DNA from: Haloplanus sp. GDY1
GTDB lineage: Archaea; Halobacteriota; Halobacteria; Halobacteriales; Haloferacaceae
Reading direction: 5' to 3'
DNA length: 64,000 bases
Assembly (NCBI RefSeq): GCF_023703775.1
Contig: NZ_CP098514.1
Coordinates: 744,001 to 808,000, forward strand
The notes under the pieces are model-generated. The model searched no databases. It saw only the letters and a list, made by a program, of their open reading frames with translations, and was not told the DNA's origin. Shown here piece by piece: positions 8,475 to 16,700 of this stretch; within the stretch, counting starts at the first letter, position 1, and each line of letters opens with the position of its first letter. The translations under genes and the position numbers were made by a program.

Positions 8475-10162
8475 CCGACGTCGCCTCACTCAGACCGGCC
8501 CTGGCCGTCGCCGTCGCGGCGGCCGCCGTGGTACCGATCCTCGCGTCCGCGCGCCGACCGAACCTCCGGGAGGCGTGGACGATACTCGCGGCCGGGGGCG
8601 CCTTCGCCCTCGTCGCCAGCATGCTCCCCGGCGCCCTCGCCGGGACGGTCCGCGTCTCGAACTTCGGCCCCCTGGTCGCCGGCGTCGAACTCTCCCTGCG
8701 GGCCGACCCGCTCGGGATGCTCTTCGCGGCCGTCGCCAGCCTGCTCTGGCTGGTGACCAGCTTCTACAGCGTCGGCTACATGCGCGGCCTCGACGAGGAC
8801 GAACAGACCCGCTACTTCGCGGCGTTCGCCGCGAGCGTCGCCGCCGCCCTCGGCGTCGCCTTCGCGGCCAACCTCGTCACCCTCTTCGTCTTCTACGAAC
8901 TCCTGACGGTCGCCACCTACCCGCTGGTCACCCACGACGAGACGCCCGAGGCCCGGGCCGCCGGTCGCAAGTACCTCGCGTACACCTTCGGCGGCGGCGT
9001 GGCCGTCCTCGCCGGGACGGTCCTGATCGCCACGACGACCGGCACCACCGACTTCACGGCGGGCGGCATCGCCGCCCTCGCGGGCGCCGACCCGCTGCTC
9101 GCGCGGGCGGCGTTCGTCCTCCTGATCGCCGGCTTCGGCGTCAAGGCCGCGCTCATGCCGCTTCACTCGTGGCTCCCCGACGCGATGGTGGCGCCGACGC
9201 CCGTCTCCGGCCTGCTGCACGCCGTCGCCGTCGTCAAGAGCGGCGTGTTCGGCATCGCGCGGGTCGTCCTCGACGTCTACGGCGTCGATCTGACGGGGTC
9301 GCTCGGGATGGGCCTCCCGCTCGCCGCCGTCGCCGCCGCCACCCTCCTGCTCGCGAGCGTCATCGCGCTCCGGCAGGACAACCTCAAGCGCCGGCTGGCG
9401 TTCTCGACGGTGAGCCAGCTCTCCTACATCGTCCTCGGCATCGCCATCCTCGATCCGCAGGCCATCGTCGGCGGCCTGCTGCACATCCCCGCCCACGCGT
9501 TCATGAAGCTCACCCTCTTTTTCACCGCCGGCGCCATCCACGTCGAGACCCACACCGACGACATCAGCGAGATGGCCGGCATCGGGAAGCGCATGCCGCT
9601 GACGATGCTCGCGTTCGGCGTCGCCGCCGCGGGCATGGCCGGCATTCCGCTGGTCGCCGGCTTCGTCAGCAAGTGGTACCTCCTGCTCGGGAGCGTCGGC
9701 GCCGGCCAACCGCTGTTCGCCGTCGTCCTCCTGCTCTCGGGCGTCCTCAACGTCGCGTACTTCTGGCCCGTCTTCTACCAGGCCTTCTTCGAGAGCGAGG
9801 ACGACCACGACGCCAAACCCCTCGTCGAGTTCCCCCTCGGTGGCGAGTCGCGGTCCATCCTGCCCGACGAGCCGACCTACGACCCCGACCCCGTGACCGA
9901 CGGGGGCCACGCCGACGGCGCTGACGACGGAGACGCCCCCGAGGAAGCGCCTCACGGCGGTCACGAGAGCCACCACGGCGGCCCGCCCGCCGACGGCTGG
10001 GAGCGCCGCGGCTGGACCGGCGGGGAGAGCACGTGGTTCATGCTCGGCCCCATCCTCGCGGCGATGACCGGCGCCGTCGTCCTCGGCGTCGTCCCCGGCA
10101 CCGCCGTCTTCCTCCGCCTCGTGAAGGTCATCGTGACCGCGGCGACGGGGGTGGCCGTCTGA
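8471..10162 (+). CDS. Mrp antiporter subunit D homologue, second copy
   Basis: A 563-residue proton-translocating subunit. Glu143 (FVFYELLTVATY), Lys225 (GFGVKAALMPLHSWLPDAM) and Lys256 (HAVAVVKSGVFG) occupy the expected proton-path positions, and HIPAHAFMKLTLFFTAGA is the later charged helix. Between the last two helices is a hydrophilic, His- and Asp-rich loop (roughly 455-520) containing HGGHESHHGG, which could bind metal. It overlaps mnhD1 by ATGA. The copy may stand in for the MrpA channel domain. Confidence 0.88.
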   Translation: MTDVASLRPALAVAVAAAAVVPILASARRPNLREAWTILAAGGAFALVASMLPGALAGTVRVSNFGPLVAGVELSLRADPLGMLFAAVASLLWLVTSFYSVGYMRGLDEDEQTRYFAAFAASVAAALGVAFAANLVTLFVFYELLTVATYPLVTHDETPEARAAGRKYLAYTFGGGVAVLAGTVLIATTTGTTDFTAGGIAALAGADPLLARAAFVLLIAGFGVKAALMPLHSWLPDAMVAPTPVSGLLHAVAVVKSGVFGIARVVLDVYGVDLTGSLGMGLPLAAVAAATLLLASVIALRQDNLKRRLAFSTVSQLSYIVLGIAILDPQAIVGGLLHIPAHAFMKLTLFFTAGAIHVETHTDDISEMAGIGKRMPLTMLAFGVAAAGMAGIPLVAGFVSKWYLLLGSVGAGQPLFAVVLLLSGVLNVAYFWPVFYQAFFESEDDHDAKPLVEFPLGGESRSILPDEPTYDPDPVTDGGHADGADDGDAPEEAPHGGHESHHGGPPADGWERRGWTGGESTWFMLGPILAAMTGAVVLGVVPGTAVFLRLVKVIVTAATGVAV

Positions 10163-11907
10163 TGGCGAGCGCGCTCACCGCCCTGCCGCCCGTCGTCGTC
10201 GTCCTCGCCGCGGCGCTCGTGACGGGGGTCGCCGGTCGGCGTCTCGGCCACCTCGTCGGCGGCCTCACGACCGCGCTCGTCACCGCCTGGATCTGGCTCC
10301 TCCCCGAGGGGACCCACCTGACCGGGACGCTGTTCGGCTTCGACGCCGTCTTCCTCCGGGTCGACCCGTTCTCGCGGGTCGTCGGCCTCGTGTTCGCCTT
10401 CATCGCCACCGTCGCCGTCGGCTACTCGTGGGCGACCGACGCGAACGAGCGCCAGACCGCCTACGCCCTCACCTACGTCGGCTCCAGCCTCGGCGCCGTC
10501 TTCGCCGGCGACTGGCTGACGATGGTCGTGTGGTGGGAGCTGATGGCCGTGACCAGTACGATCCTCGTCTGGGACTACGGCGGGGAGGCCGTCCGGGCGG
10601 GCTTTCGCTACGCCGTCCTCCACGGCATCGGCGGCAGCCTCGTCCTCGGGGCCGTCGCGTGGCACTACGTCGAGGTCGGCTCCTTCCTCTTTTCGGCCGC
10701 CCCCGGGGGGATGGTCGGGACGATTCCCCAACTCCTGGCGGCCATCGGCATCGGCGTCAACGTCGGCTTCATCGGTCTGCACGCGTGGCTGCCCGACACC
10801 TACCCCCGACCACACATCGCCGCGAGCGTCTTCCTCTGTGTCTACACGACCAAGACGGGAGTCTACGCCATGTACCGCGCCTTCCCCGAGGGCCACCTCT
10901 GGATCGCCTACATGGGCGGGGCGATGGCCGTCTTCGGCGCCGCCGCCGCCCTCCTCCAGAACGACATGCGTCGCCTGCTCTCCTATCACATCCAGTCGCA
11001 GGTCGGGTACATGGTCGCCGGCGTGGGCATCGGCAGCGCGCTGGCGCAGGCGGGCGCGTTCGGCCACGTCTTCAACCACATCCTCTACAAGAGCCTCCTG
11101 TTCATGACCGCCGGCGCCGTCGTCTACCGCACCGGCGAGGAGAACCTGAAGTACCTCGGCGGTCTCGCCCGGAAGATGCCCGTCACCGCCGCGGCCTTCA
11201 CCGTCGCCGCGCTCTCCATCGCCGGCTTCCCGGGGTTCAACGGCTTCGTCAGCAAGGGCATCGTCATCTCCGCCAGCCACTACACCTTCGTGAAGGGGCC
11301 GCTCGTCGTCGGCGACGTCTACACCCTCGAACTCCTGCTTCTGATCGGCGGCGTCGGAACCTTCCTCTCCTTTATCAAGTTCGGCTACTACGCCTTCCTC
11401 CACGGGCCGTGGGAGGGCGACGCCGTGACTCCGGCGCCGCGGGCACAGCAGACCGCGATGGTCCTCGTCGCCGGGCTGTGCGTGTTCTACGGCGTCTTCG
11501 ACGGTGCGCTGTTCGGCCTGCTCCCGTTCGACGTGACCGACGAAGCCGTCGTCGCGCACGTCTATCACACCTACACCGTCCCCCACGTGATCGAGGGGCT
11601 CGCGCTCGCCGCGGCGGGCGTCGTCGGCTTCGCGGTCCTGAAGAAGCCGCTGTCGACGGTCGGACGGGTGCCCGACGTCGACGCGGGCTACAACCCGCTG
11701 GTCTTCTACGGGACGCGCGCGCTCGTCGTCGGCGTCACCGAGACGTACGCCGCCGTCGACCGGGTGGCCGTCGGCCTCGCCGACCGCGCCGCCGCCGTCC
11801 GCGCCGACCCCGCGGCGCTCTCGCGGTTCCGCGCGAACATCGGCGGGAGCATCTTCATCCTGATGGTCGTCCTCGGCGGCGTGCTGGCGTGGCTTGGCAT
11901 CGTGTAA
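10162..11907 (+). CDS. Mrp antiporter subunit D homologue, third copy, with altered proton path
   Basis: A 581-residue multi-helix subunit sharing one base with the previous gene (TGATG). Glu126 (VVWWELMAV) and Lys231 (YTTKTGVYAMYR) are retained, as is the Lys in FNHILYKSLLFMTAGA. The lysine of the central helix, present as Lys219 and Lys225 in the two preceding paralogues, is Asn200 here (IGVNVGFIGLHAWLPD). After the last common helix there is an extra C-terminal region of about 120 residues ending in a final hydrophobic segment. It closes the operon. Confidence 0.88.
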   Translation: MASALTALPPVVVVLAAALVTGVAGRRLGHLVGGLTTALVTAWIWLLPEGTHLTGTLFGFDAVFLRVDPFSRVVGLVFAFIATVAVGYSWATDANERQTAYALTYVGSSLGAVFAGDWLTMVVWWELMAVTSTILVWDYGGEAVRAGFRYAVLHGIGGSLVLGAVAWHYVEVGSFLFSAAPGGMVGTIPQLLAAIGIGVNVGFIGLHAWLPDTYPRPHIAASVFLCVYTTKTGVYAMYRAFPEGHLWIAYMGGAMAVFGAAAALLQNDMRRLLSYHIQSQVGYMVAGVGIGSALAQAGAFGHVFNHILYKSLLFMTAGAVVYRTGEENLKYLGGLARKMPVTAAAFTVAALSIAGFPGFNGFVSKGIVISASHYTFVKGPLVVGDVYTLELLLLIGGVGTFLSFIKFGYYAFLHGPWEGDAVTPAPRAQQTAMVLVAGLCVFYGVFDGALFGLLPFDVTDEAVVAHVYHTYTVPHVIEGLALAAAGVVGFAVLKKPLSTVGRVPDVDAGYNPLVFYGTRALVVGVTETYAAVDRVAVGLADRAAAVRADPAALSRFRANIGGSIFILMVVLGGVLAWLGIV

Positions 11908-11918
11908 TCGGGCGTACG

Positions 11919-11924
11919 CTTTTG
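11919..11924 (+). promoter_or_regulatory. TATA-like box for the pilin gene
   Basis: CTTTTG lies 28 bases before the ATG at 11950, which supports that ATG over the in-frame GTG at 11941. Confidence 0.4.
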
Positions 11925-11949
11925 TCGGTGGATTCCCTCCGTGGAATCG

Positions 11950-12381
11950 ATGGACCTGCACCGGTTCGTGACGGCCGAGGGCGCCCAGAGCGAGGTGGTC
12001 GGGACCGTCCTGCTGGTCGCCATCACCGTCGTCGTCGCCTCGACCGTCGGCGTCTTCGCGTTCGGCCTCGTCGGAACGGGCGAGATTCCGCGGCTGGCGC
12101 TCGACTTCGAGTTCGGCGAGTCGGACGTGACGATCACCCACGAGGGCGGGAACACGGTCACGACCGACGGGACGCTCCGGACCCGCGTCAGCGAGGGGAC
12201 GCTCGCCGGCGACGACTGGGCGGCCCTCGACGGCCCCATCGAGTCGGGGGCGAACGTCACGCTCACCCACCGGGACGGCGGGGTCGACCCCTGGGACGGC
12301 GAGACGGTCAGCGTCGCGTGGCGGAGCGCCGACGGCGAGACGTCGGCGGTGATCGCCCGGGAGCGGGCGCCCACGTCGTGA
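11950..12381 (+). CDS. Archaeal type IV pilin-like protein
   Basis: A 143-residue secreted protein with a class III signal peptide. A short charged start is followed by the hydrophobic stretch SEVVGTVLLVAITVVVASTV, typical of archaeal pilins that are cut by PibD just before the hydrophobic segment. The rest is a beta-rich, acidic extracellular domain with an ITHEGGNTV segment. It could form part of an adhesion pilus or a minor pseudopilin. No assembly ATPase (PilB/TadA) is nearby, so it depends on machinery encoded elsewhere. An in-frame GTG at 11941 would add three residues. Confidence 0.78.
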   Translation: MDLHRFVTAEGAQSEVVGTVLLVAITVVVASTVGVFAFGLVGTGEIPRLALDFEFGESDVTITHEGGNTVTTDGTLRTRVSEGTLAGDDWAALDGPIESGANVTLTHRDGGVDPWDGETVSVAWRSADGETSAVIARERAPTS

Positions 12382-12440
12382 CGGGTGTCCGCGAGGACGA
12401 CGACGCTAATCGGTCGACTGCGCCGAACCGTGTCCCGACG

Positions 12441-12470
12441 TTTTACATTGTGACACGCGTGATAGTCACA
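12441..12470 (+). promoter_or_regulatory. TATA-like box with adjoining TGTGAC/GTCACA inverted repeat
   Basis: TTTTACA at 12441-12447 is 31-37 bases before the next start codon. TGTGAC (12449-12454) and GTCACA (12465-12470) form a 6-base inverted repeat with a 10-base spacer, placed between the TATA box and the predicted transcription start. That position suits a repressor operator. Confidence 0.45.
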
Positions 12471-12477
12471 CACGCCT

Positions 12478-13173
12478 ATGAGGGGATATCTATCCGCGGC
12501 CGACGCGGACGGGGGGCGGATTCCGCTCGACTCGCGCACGGAACTGTATCGGAAGGCCGACGAGAACAACCGGGTGGTCGCGGAGTCGGAGGGGACCGTC
12601 CGGCCGCTGGGGGTGGCCGACGCAACGGTGTCCCGCAAGACGGACGGCCGGGCGCCGGTGACCCTCGTCCCGCGCTCGGAGTTCGTGGAGATCAGAAACG
12701 ACGGCAACACCAACGGCGTCACGGTCACGACCGGCGGCGACGAGTTCGACGTCGAGGAGGGGTTCGTCGAGACGGTGGCCCGCGACGCGACCATCACACT
12801 CGGCTACCGAACGACCCTCCGGCTCACCGTCGAGCGCGAGGCGAGCGTCGAACGGAACGTCGTCCACCAGGGGGAGGGCGACGTGGTCGTCGGCGATCAG
12901 ACGAACGTGGACCGGAGCCGGACCGTCGGCGACGACAACGTCATCAACCGGTCGCTCGGCGGGGACGGCGACGGCGCGGCAGACGCCGTGGACACGTCCG
13001 AACGGGGCGGGTCGGGGCCGTCCTACTGCGTCGACTGCGGGGCGAAACTGACCGGGGACGGCGCCTGTCCCGAGTGCGACCGGGGCGACGCCACCGACAC
13101 GAGGCAGTTCTGCGAGCGCCACCAGCGAACCTACGTCGGCGACGCCTGCCCGGAGTGTCGCCGCTCGGCGTGA
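12478..13173 (+). CDS. Zinc-ribbon protein with an FHA-like N-terminal region
   Basis: A 231-residue acidic soluble protein. Residues 60-125 are beta-rich with VEIRNDGNTNGVTVTTGG and ITLGYRTTLRLTVER, which resembles a divergent FHA-type domain, though the phosphothreonine-binding motif is not clear. Residues 125-170 hold short repeating polar segments (VVGDQTNV, TVGDDNVI). The C-terminus has two zinc ribbons: CVDCG with CPEC, then CERH with CPEC. The stop is three bases before the PP2C phosphatase gene, so the two are almost certainly co-transcribed. A role as adaptor or target in Ser/Thr phospho-signalling is inferred from this pairing. Confidence 0.65.
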   Translation: MRGYLSAADADGGRIPLDSRTELYRKADENNRVVAESEGTVRPLGVADATVSRKTDGRAPVTLVPRSEFVEIRNDGNTNGVTVTTGGDEFDVEEGFVETVARDATITLGYRTTLRLTVEREASVERNVVHQGEGDVVVGDQTNVDRSRTVGDDNVINRSLGGDGDGAADAVDTSERGGSGPSYCVDCGAKLTGDGACPECDRGDATDTRQFCERHQRTYVGDACPECRRSA

Positions 13174-13176
13174 CGG

Positions 13177-13887
13177 ATGACGCGAACCACCGCCGCCGCG
13201 ACCGACGTCGGACGGGCCCGCGACCACAACGAGGACGACCTGCTGGTGACCGCCGTCGGCGACTGGACGCTCCTCGCCGTCGCGGACGGGATGGGCGGCC
13301 ACCGCGCCGGCGACGTGGCCAGCGAAACCGCCCTGGAGGGGTTCGAGTCGGCGCTCGTCGACCGTCTCGGCGGGACCGACGACGTGACGGCGTCGCTCAG
13401 GGCGTCGGTCGCGGCGGCGAACGAGCGCGTCCGCGAGCGGGCGACCGACGGCCGGGAGGGGATGGGAACGACGCTCGTCGCCGCCCTCGTCCGGGACGGC
13501 GAGGCGAGGGTCGTCAACGTCGGCGACAGCCGCGCGTACCACGTCACCGAGTCCGCCATCGACCGGATCACGACCGACCAGTCGGTCGTGCGGTCCCTGA
13601 TCGAGGAGGGGGTGATCGACGAGTCCGAGGCCGACGACCACCCCCAGCGACACGTCCTCTCGCAGGCCCTCGGCACGAGCGAGGACGTCGAACCGGACGT
13701 CTACGAGCGGTCGGTCGAGGGCACCCTCCTGCTCTGTTCGGACGGGCTGACCGAGGAGGTGTCCGACGCCGCCATCCGCGACGTCGTCGCCGACGAGCCC
13801 CCGGACGCCGCCGTCGACCGACTCGTCGACGCCGCGAACGAGAACGGCGGCAGCGACAACGTCACCGTCGTTCTCGCCGAGGAGTGA
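13177..13887 (+). CDS. PP2C-family serine/threonine protein phosphatase
   Basis: A 236-residue PPM phosphatase of the PrpC/Stp1 type. All metal-binding and core motifs are in order: DVGRARDHNEDD near residue 10, ADGMGGHRAGDVAS near 36, GTTLVAAL near 100, NVGDSRAY near 115, LLCSDGLTEEV near 185 and GGSDNVTVVL at the end. The Asp residues for the two Mn/Mg ions are present. It is cytosolic and lacks any membrane segment. The partner kinase is not in the window, since no Hanks-type kinase was seen. Confidence 0.93.
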   Translation: MTRTTAAATDVGRARDHNEDDLLVTAVGDWTLLAVADGMGGHRAGDVASETALEGFESALVDRLGGTDDVTASLRASVAAANERVRERATDGREGMGTTLVAALVRDGEARVVNVGDSRAYHVTESAIDRITTDQSVVRSLIEEGVIDESEADDHPQRHVLSQALGTSEDVEPDVYERSVEGTLLLCSDGLTEEVSDAAIRDVVADEPPDAAVDRLVDAANENGGSDNVTVVLAEE

Positions 13888-13919
13888 CGACGGTCGCCCG
13901 AAACGCGATGCATAAGGCA

Positions 13920-13948
13920 CTTTACCTCCGGTAATTATATCTCATTAC
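13920..13948 (+). promoter_or_regulatory. TATA-like box and GTAAT/ATTAC inverted repeat before the CysD-like gene
   Basis: CTTTACC at 13920-13926 is 26-32 bases before the start at 13952. GTAAT (13931-13935) and ATTAC (13944-13948) form an inverted repeat across the predicted transcription start. Such AT-rich dyads are rare here, so an operator is plausible. Confidence 0.35.
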
Positions 13949-13951
13949 ACG

Positions 13952-14920
13952 ATGACCGAGTTCCCCGACTACCTCGACGTCGACTACACCGACGGCGAGG
14001 GCGAGACGCCGGACGACTATCCGACGCTCGAAGACAAGATCGAGAAGGCCATCGCGGTCACCCGCACGGGCCTCGAGCAGTACGAGAACCCCGCCGTGAT
14101 GTGGACCGGCGGGAAGGACTCGACGCTCACGCTCTACTTCATCAAGGAGGTGGCCGAGCAGTTCGACCTCGAGACGCCGCCGGCGGTGTTCATCGACCAC
14201 TACCAGCACTTCGACGCCATCCACGACTTCGTGGACCACTGGGCCGAGGAGTGGGACCTCGACGTCATCTACGCCCGCAACGAGGACGTGGGCGCGTACG
14301 TCGACGAACACGACCTGGAGCCGGGCGACGAGATTCCGGTCTCGGACCTCTCCGAGCACAACCGACACCACGTCCGCGAGATCCTGGAGTACGAGGAGGA
14401 CACCTTCCCGTTCCTGCTCGACACCTACGTCGGCAACCACCTGCTGAAGACCGTCGCGCTCAACGACGCCCTCGAGGAGTACGGCATCGACGGCGTCATC
14501 TCCGGCGTCCGCTGGGACGAACAGGAGGCCCGCGCCGACGAGACCTTTTTCAGCCCGCGTCACGACCCCGACATCTACCCACCCCACGACCGCATCCAGC
14601 CGATCCTCCAGTTCGCGGAGCGGGACGTGTGGGACGCCTTCTGGAACTACGTCGTCCCCGACACGGTCGCGGAGTTCCCGGACGACGGGTACGTCCCGCA
14701 GGCCGACGACGACCTGCCCAACGGCCTCACGCAGGCCGACATCCCGGTCAGTCCGAAGTACTTCGCGGGCTTCCGGTCGCTCGGCAGCGAGGTCAGTACC
14801 GAGAAGTCCGAGGAGGAACCCGCGTGGCTCCAGGACATCGAGAACACGACGGAGCGCGCCGGCCGCGCCCAGGACAAGGAGGACCTCATGGAGCGCCTCC
14901 GCGACCTGGGCTACATGTGA
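13952..14920 (+). CDS. PP-loop ATP pyrophosphatase of the CysD/PAPS-reductase family
   Basis: A 322-residue cytosolic enzyme that adenylates a substrate with release of pyrophosphate. The PP-loop TGGKDST is at residues 52-58. GVISGVRWDEQEARADE near 180 resembles the ARRDEE segment of CysD, the small subunit of ATP sulfurylase. The Cys motif (ECG) of true PAPS reductases is not seen. No cysN, cysH or sulfite reductase is nearby, so assimilatory sulfate reduction is not supported. A role in sulfur transfer or nucleotide modification is equally possible. It precedes another PP-loop enzyme by 83 bases. Confidence 0.75.
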   Translation: MTEFPDYLDVDYTDGEGETPDDYPTLEDKIEKAIAVTRTGLEQYENPAVMWTGGKDSTLTLYFIKEVAEQFDLETPPAVFIDHYQHFDAIHDFVDHWAEEWDLDVIYARNEDVGAYVDEHDLEPGDEIPVSDLSEHNRHHVREILEYEEDTFPFLLDTYVGNHLLKTVALNDALEEYGIDGVISGVRWDEQEARADETFFSPRHDPDIYPPHDRIQPILQFAERDVWDAFWNYVVPDTVAEFPDDGYVPQADDDLPNGLTQADIPVSPKYFAGFRSLGSEVSTEKSEEEPAWLQDIENTTERAGRAQDKEDLMERLRDLGYM

Positions 14921-15003
14921 GGATCCGTCGCCCCGAACCGCGCGACGTCGGCGGGCGGTAACGGACCGCAGTCCCTAACCCCACCCGCCTCCTATCGCCG
15001 CCG

Positions 15004-15735
15004 ATGACCGACAAGTGGGCCAGCCTCTTCTCCGGCGGCAAGGACTCCTCGTGGGCGCTGTACCGCGCGCTCGAACGCGGCCTCGACGTGGAGCGACTGG
15101 TGACCGTCCACCCCGGCGAGGACTCCTACATGTATCACGTCCCCGCGACGGACCTCGCCGCCCTCGCAGCCGAGAGCGTCGGTATCGAGTTGCTGGAGGT
15201 CGACCCCGACGACCTGGGCGCCGCGGCGGCGACCGACGCGGGAGCCCAGGGCGACGCCGAACTCGAACCCCTCGAAGCGGCGCTCCGGGACCTCGCGGCC
15301 GAGATCGATCTCGCCGGCGTCACCGCCGGTGCCGTCGAGAGCGAGTTCCAGACGAGTCGGATCGAGGCGATGTGTGAGCGCCTGGGGATCGACCTGTTCG
15401 CGCCGCTCTGGCAGCGGGATCCGGTCGAACTCGGCGAGGCGATGCTCGACGCCGGGTTCGAGATCCGGATCGTCCAGGTGGCGGCCGCCGGCCTCGACGA
15501 GTCGTGGCTGGGTCGCCGCCTCGACGCCGACGCCCTCGACGAACTCGTCGCGCTCAACGAGGCGTACGGCGTCCACCCCCTCGGCGAGGGCGGGGAGTTC
15601 GAGACGCTCGTGACCGACGCGCCCCACATGCGCCGACCGATCGAACTCGCGTGGGAACCGGTGTGGGAGGGGACGCGCGGCCATCTGAAGATCACGGACG
15701 CACGCCTCGCTCCGACCGACGGATCGAGCGGTTAG
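15004..15735 (+). CDS. dph6: Diphthine-ammonia ligase-like PP-loop protein
   Basis: A 243-residue Dph6-type ATP pyrophosphatase. In archaea and eukaryotes Dph6 converts diphthine on elongation factor 2 to diphthamide. The N-terminal PP-loop reads SGGKDSS at residues 10-16. GAVESEFQTSRIE near 112 and GEGGEFETLVTDAP near 198 are hallmarks of the family. It lies downstream of the CysD-like PP-loop gene on the same strand and overlaps the end of the convergent nucleotidyltransferase gene by four bases. Confidence 0.85.
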   Translation: MTDKWASLFSGGKDSSWALYRALERGLDVERLVTVHPGEDSYMYHVPATDLAALAAESVGIELLEVDPDDLGAAAATDAGAQGDAELEPLEAALRDLAAEIDLAGVTAGAVESEFQTSRIEAMCERLGIDLFAPLWQRDPVELGEAMLDAGFEIRIVQVAAAGLDESWLGRRLDADALDELVALNEAYGVHPLGEGGEFETLVTDAPHMRRPIELAWEPVWEGTRGHLKITDARLAPTDGSSG

Positions 15736-16700
15736 GCCCCGTCCGTCATCGTCGAGTGCGCGCCGATGAGCGCGTCCGCCAGGTCGAGGTTCTCGATGCG
15801 GGTCTCCTCGTCGATGATCGATCCGCGGACGTCCGCGTCGCGGATGGTCGCGTTCGGGAAGACGACGGTGCGTTCGAGCGTCGAGTCGGCCACCTCCGCA
15901 CCCGCCATCACGTGGACGTTCCCGCGGAGCGTGGCGTTCTCGACGGTGGCCGTCGGATCGACGCGCACGTCGCCGTCGAGATGCCAGGCCACCGCGTCGA
16001 GGTAGCTCTCGGGGGTACCGATGTCGAACCACGCGCCGTCGAAGGTGAAGGCGTGGACGGGGCGTCGGTCCTGAATCCACTGGACGAACCACCCCGGTTC
16101 GTCGGGGTTCTCGCCCGCCGCCAGATACTCCTCGAACAGGGAGAGGGTGTCCGCGGGGAAGGCATAACAGGCGATGGAGACGAGCGTGCTCTTGGGGTCG
16201 TCGGGTTTCTCCTGGAAGTCGACGACCCGGTCGCCGTCGATGTCGACCAGCCCGTAGGACTTGGCGCGCTCCTTCGACCCCACGTCGTAGGCCGCGAGGG
16301 CGGGCGTCCCCGTGGCCTCGAAGAAGTCGACGAACTCCGAGAGGTCGAAGCTGATGAGGTTGTCGCCGGCGACGACGAGCAGGTCCTCCTCGACGCCCTC
16401 GCGGTCGATGAGCTGGGCGAGGGCGCCGACGACGCCGAACTTCTCGTCCTCGGCCGTCGTCTCCTCGACGGAGAGCGTCGGCTTCTCGAACTCGCTGTCG
16501 GCGATGTAGTCGGCGAACTCGTCGGCGAAGCGCTCGTTGGTGCTGACGTACACCTCCGAGACGCGGTCGTCGGCCTCCAGATCCGCAAACACCGTGTCGA
16601 TGACCGTCGACTCGCCGACGGGGAGAAACATCTTCGGCCGATGCTTGGTGATCGGCCAGAGCCGCGTCGCGTACCCGCCAGCCAGAACGATAGCCTTCAT
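15732..16700 (-). CDS. Sugar-1-phosphate nucleotidyltransferase
   Basis: A 322-residue NDP-sugar pyrophosphorylase that couples a sugar 1-phosphate to a nucleoside triphosphate, supplying activated sugars for surface glycans or N-glycosylation. It has the nucleotide-binding start LAGGYATRLWPITKHRPKMF (residues 6-25), VVAGDNLISF with the metal-binding Asp near 117, and FQEKPDDPKS near 163. From about 240 a left-handed beta-helix-like tail begins (VDPTATVENATLRGNVHVMA). Glucose- or mannose-1-phosphate are both possible substrates. No glycosyltransferase adjoins it. It is divergent from the small regulator. Confidence 0.86.
   Translation of the reverse strand: MKAIVLAGGYATRLWPITKHRPKMFLPVGESTVIDTVFADLEADDRVSEVYVSTNERFADEFADYIADSEFEKPTLSVEETTAEDEKFGVVGALAQLIDREGVEEDLLVVAGDNLISFDLSEFVDFFEATGTPALAAYDVGSKERAKSYGLVDIDGDRVVDFQEKPDDPKSTLVSIACYAFPADTLSLFEEYLAAGENPDEPGWFVQWIQDRRPVHAFTFDGAWFDIGTPESYLDAVAWHLDGDVRVDPTATVENATLRGNVHVMAGAEVADSTLERTVVFPNATIRDADVRGSIIDEETRIENLDLADALIGAHSTMTDGA

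Noticed and set aside
9961-12270. 769-codon minus-strand frame
   Set aside because: Antisense to the antiporter genes, with Asp/Arg/Gly-rich low-complexity product and no motif.
10428-13934. Very long plus-strand open frame of over 1100 codons
   Set aside because: It runs out of frame through the third D-like subunit, the pilin, the zinc-ribbon and the PP2C genes. Its product is Arg/Pro-rich low complexity, as expected for shadow frames in GC-rich DNA.
13952-14920. Annotation as true PAPS reductase (CysH)
   Set aside because: The catalytic Cys motif is absent and no sulfite reductase genes are nearby, so only the PP-loop family call is kept.
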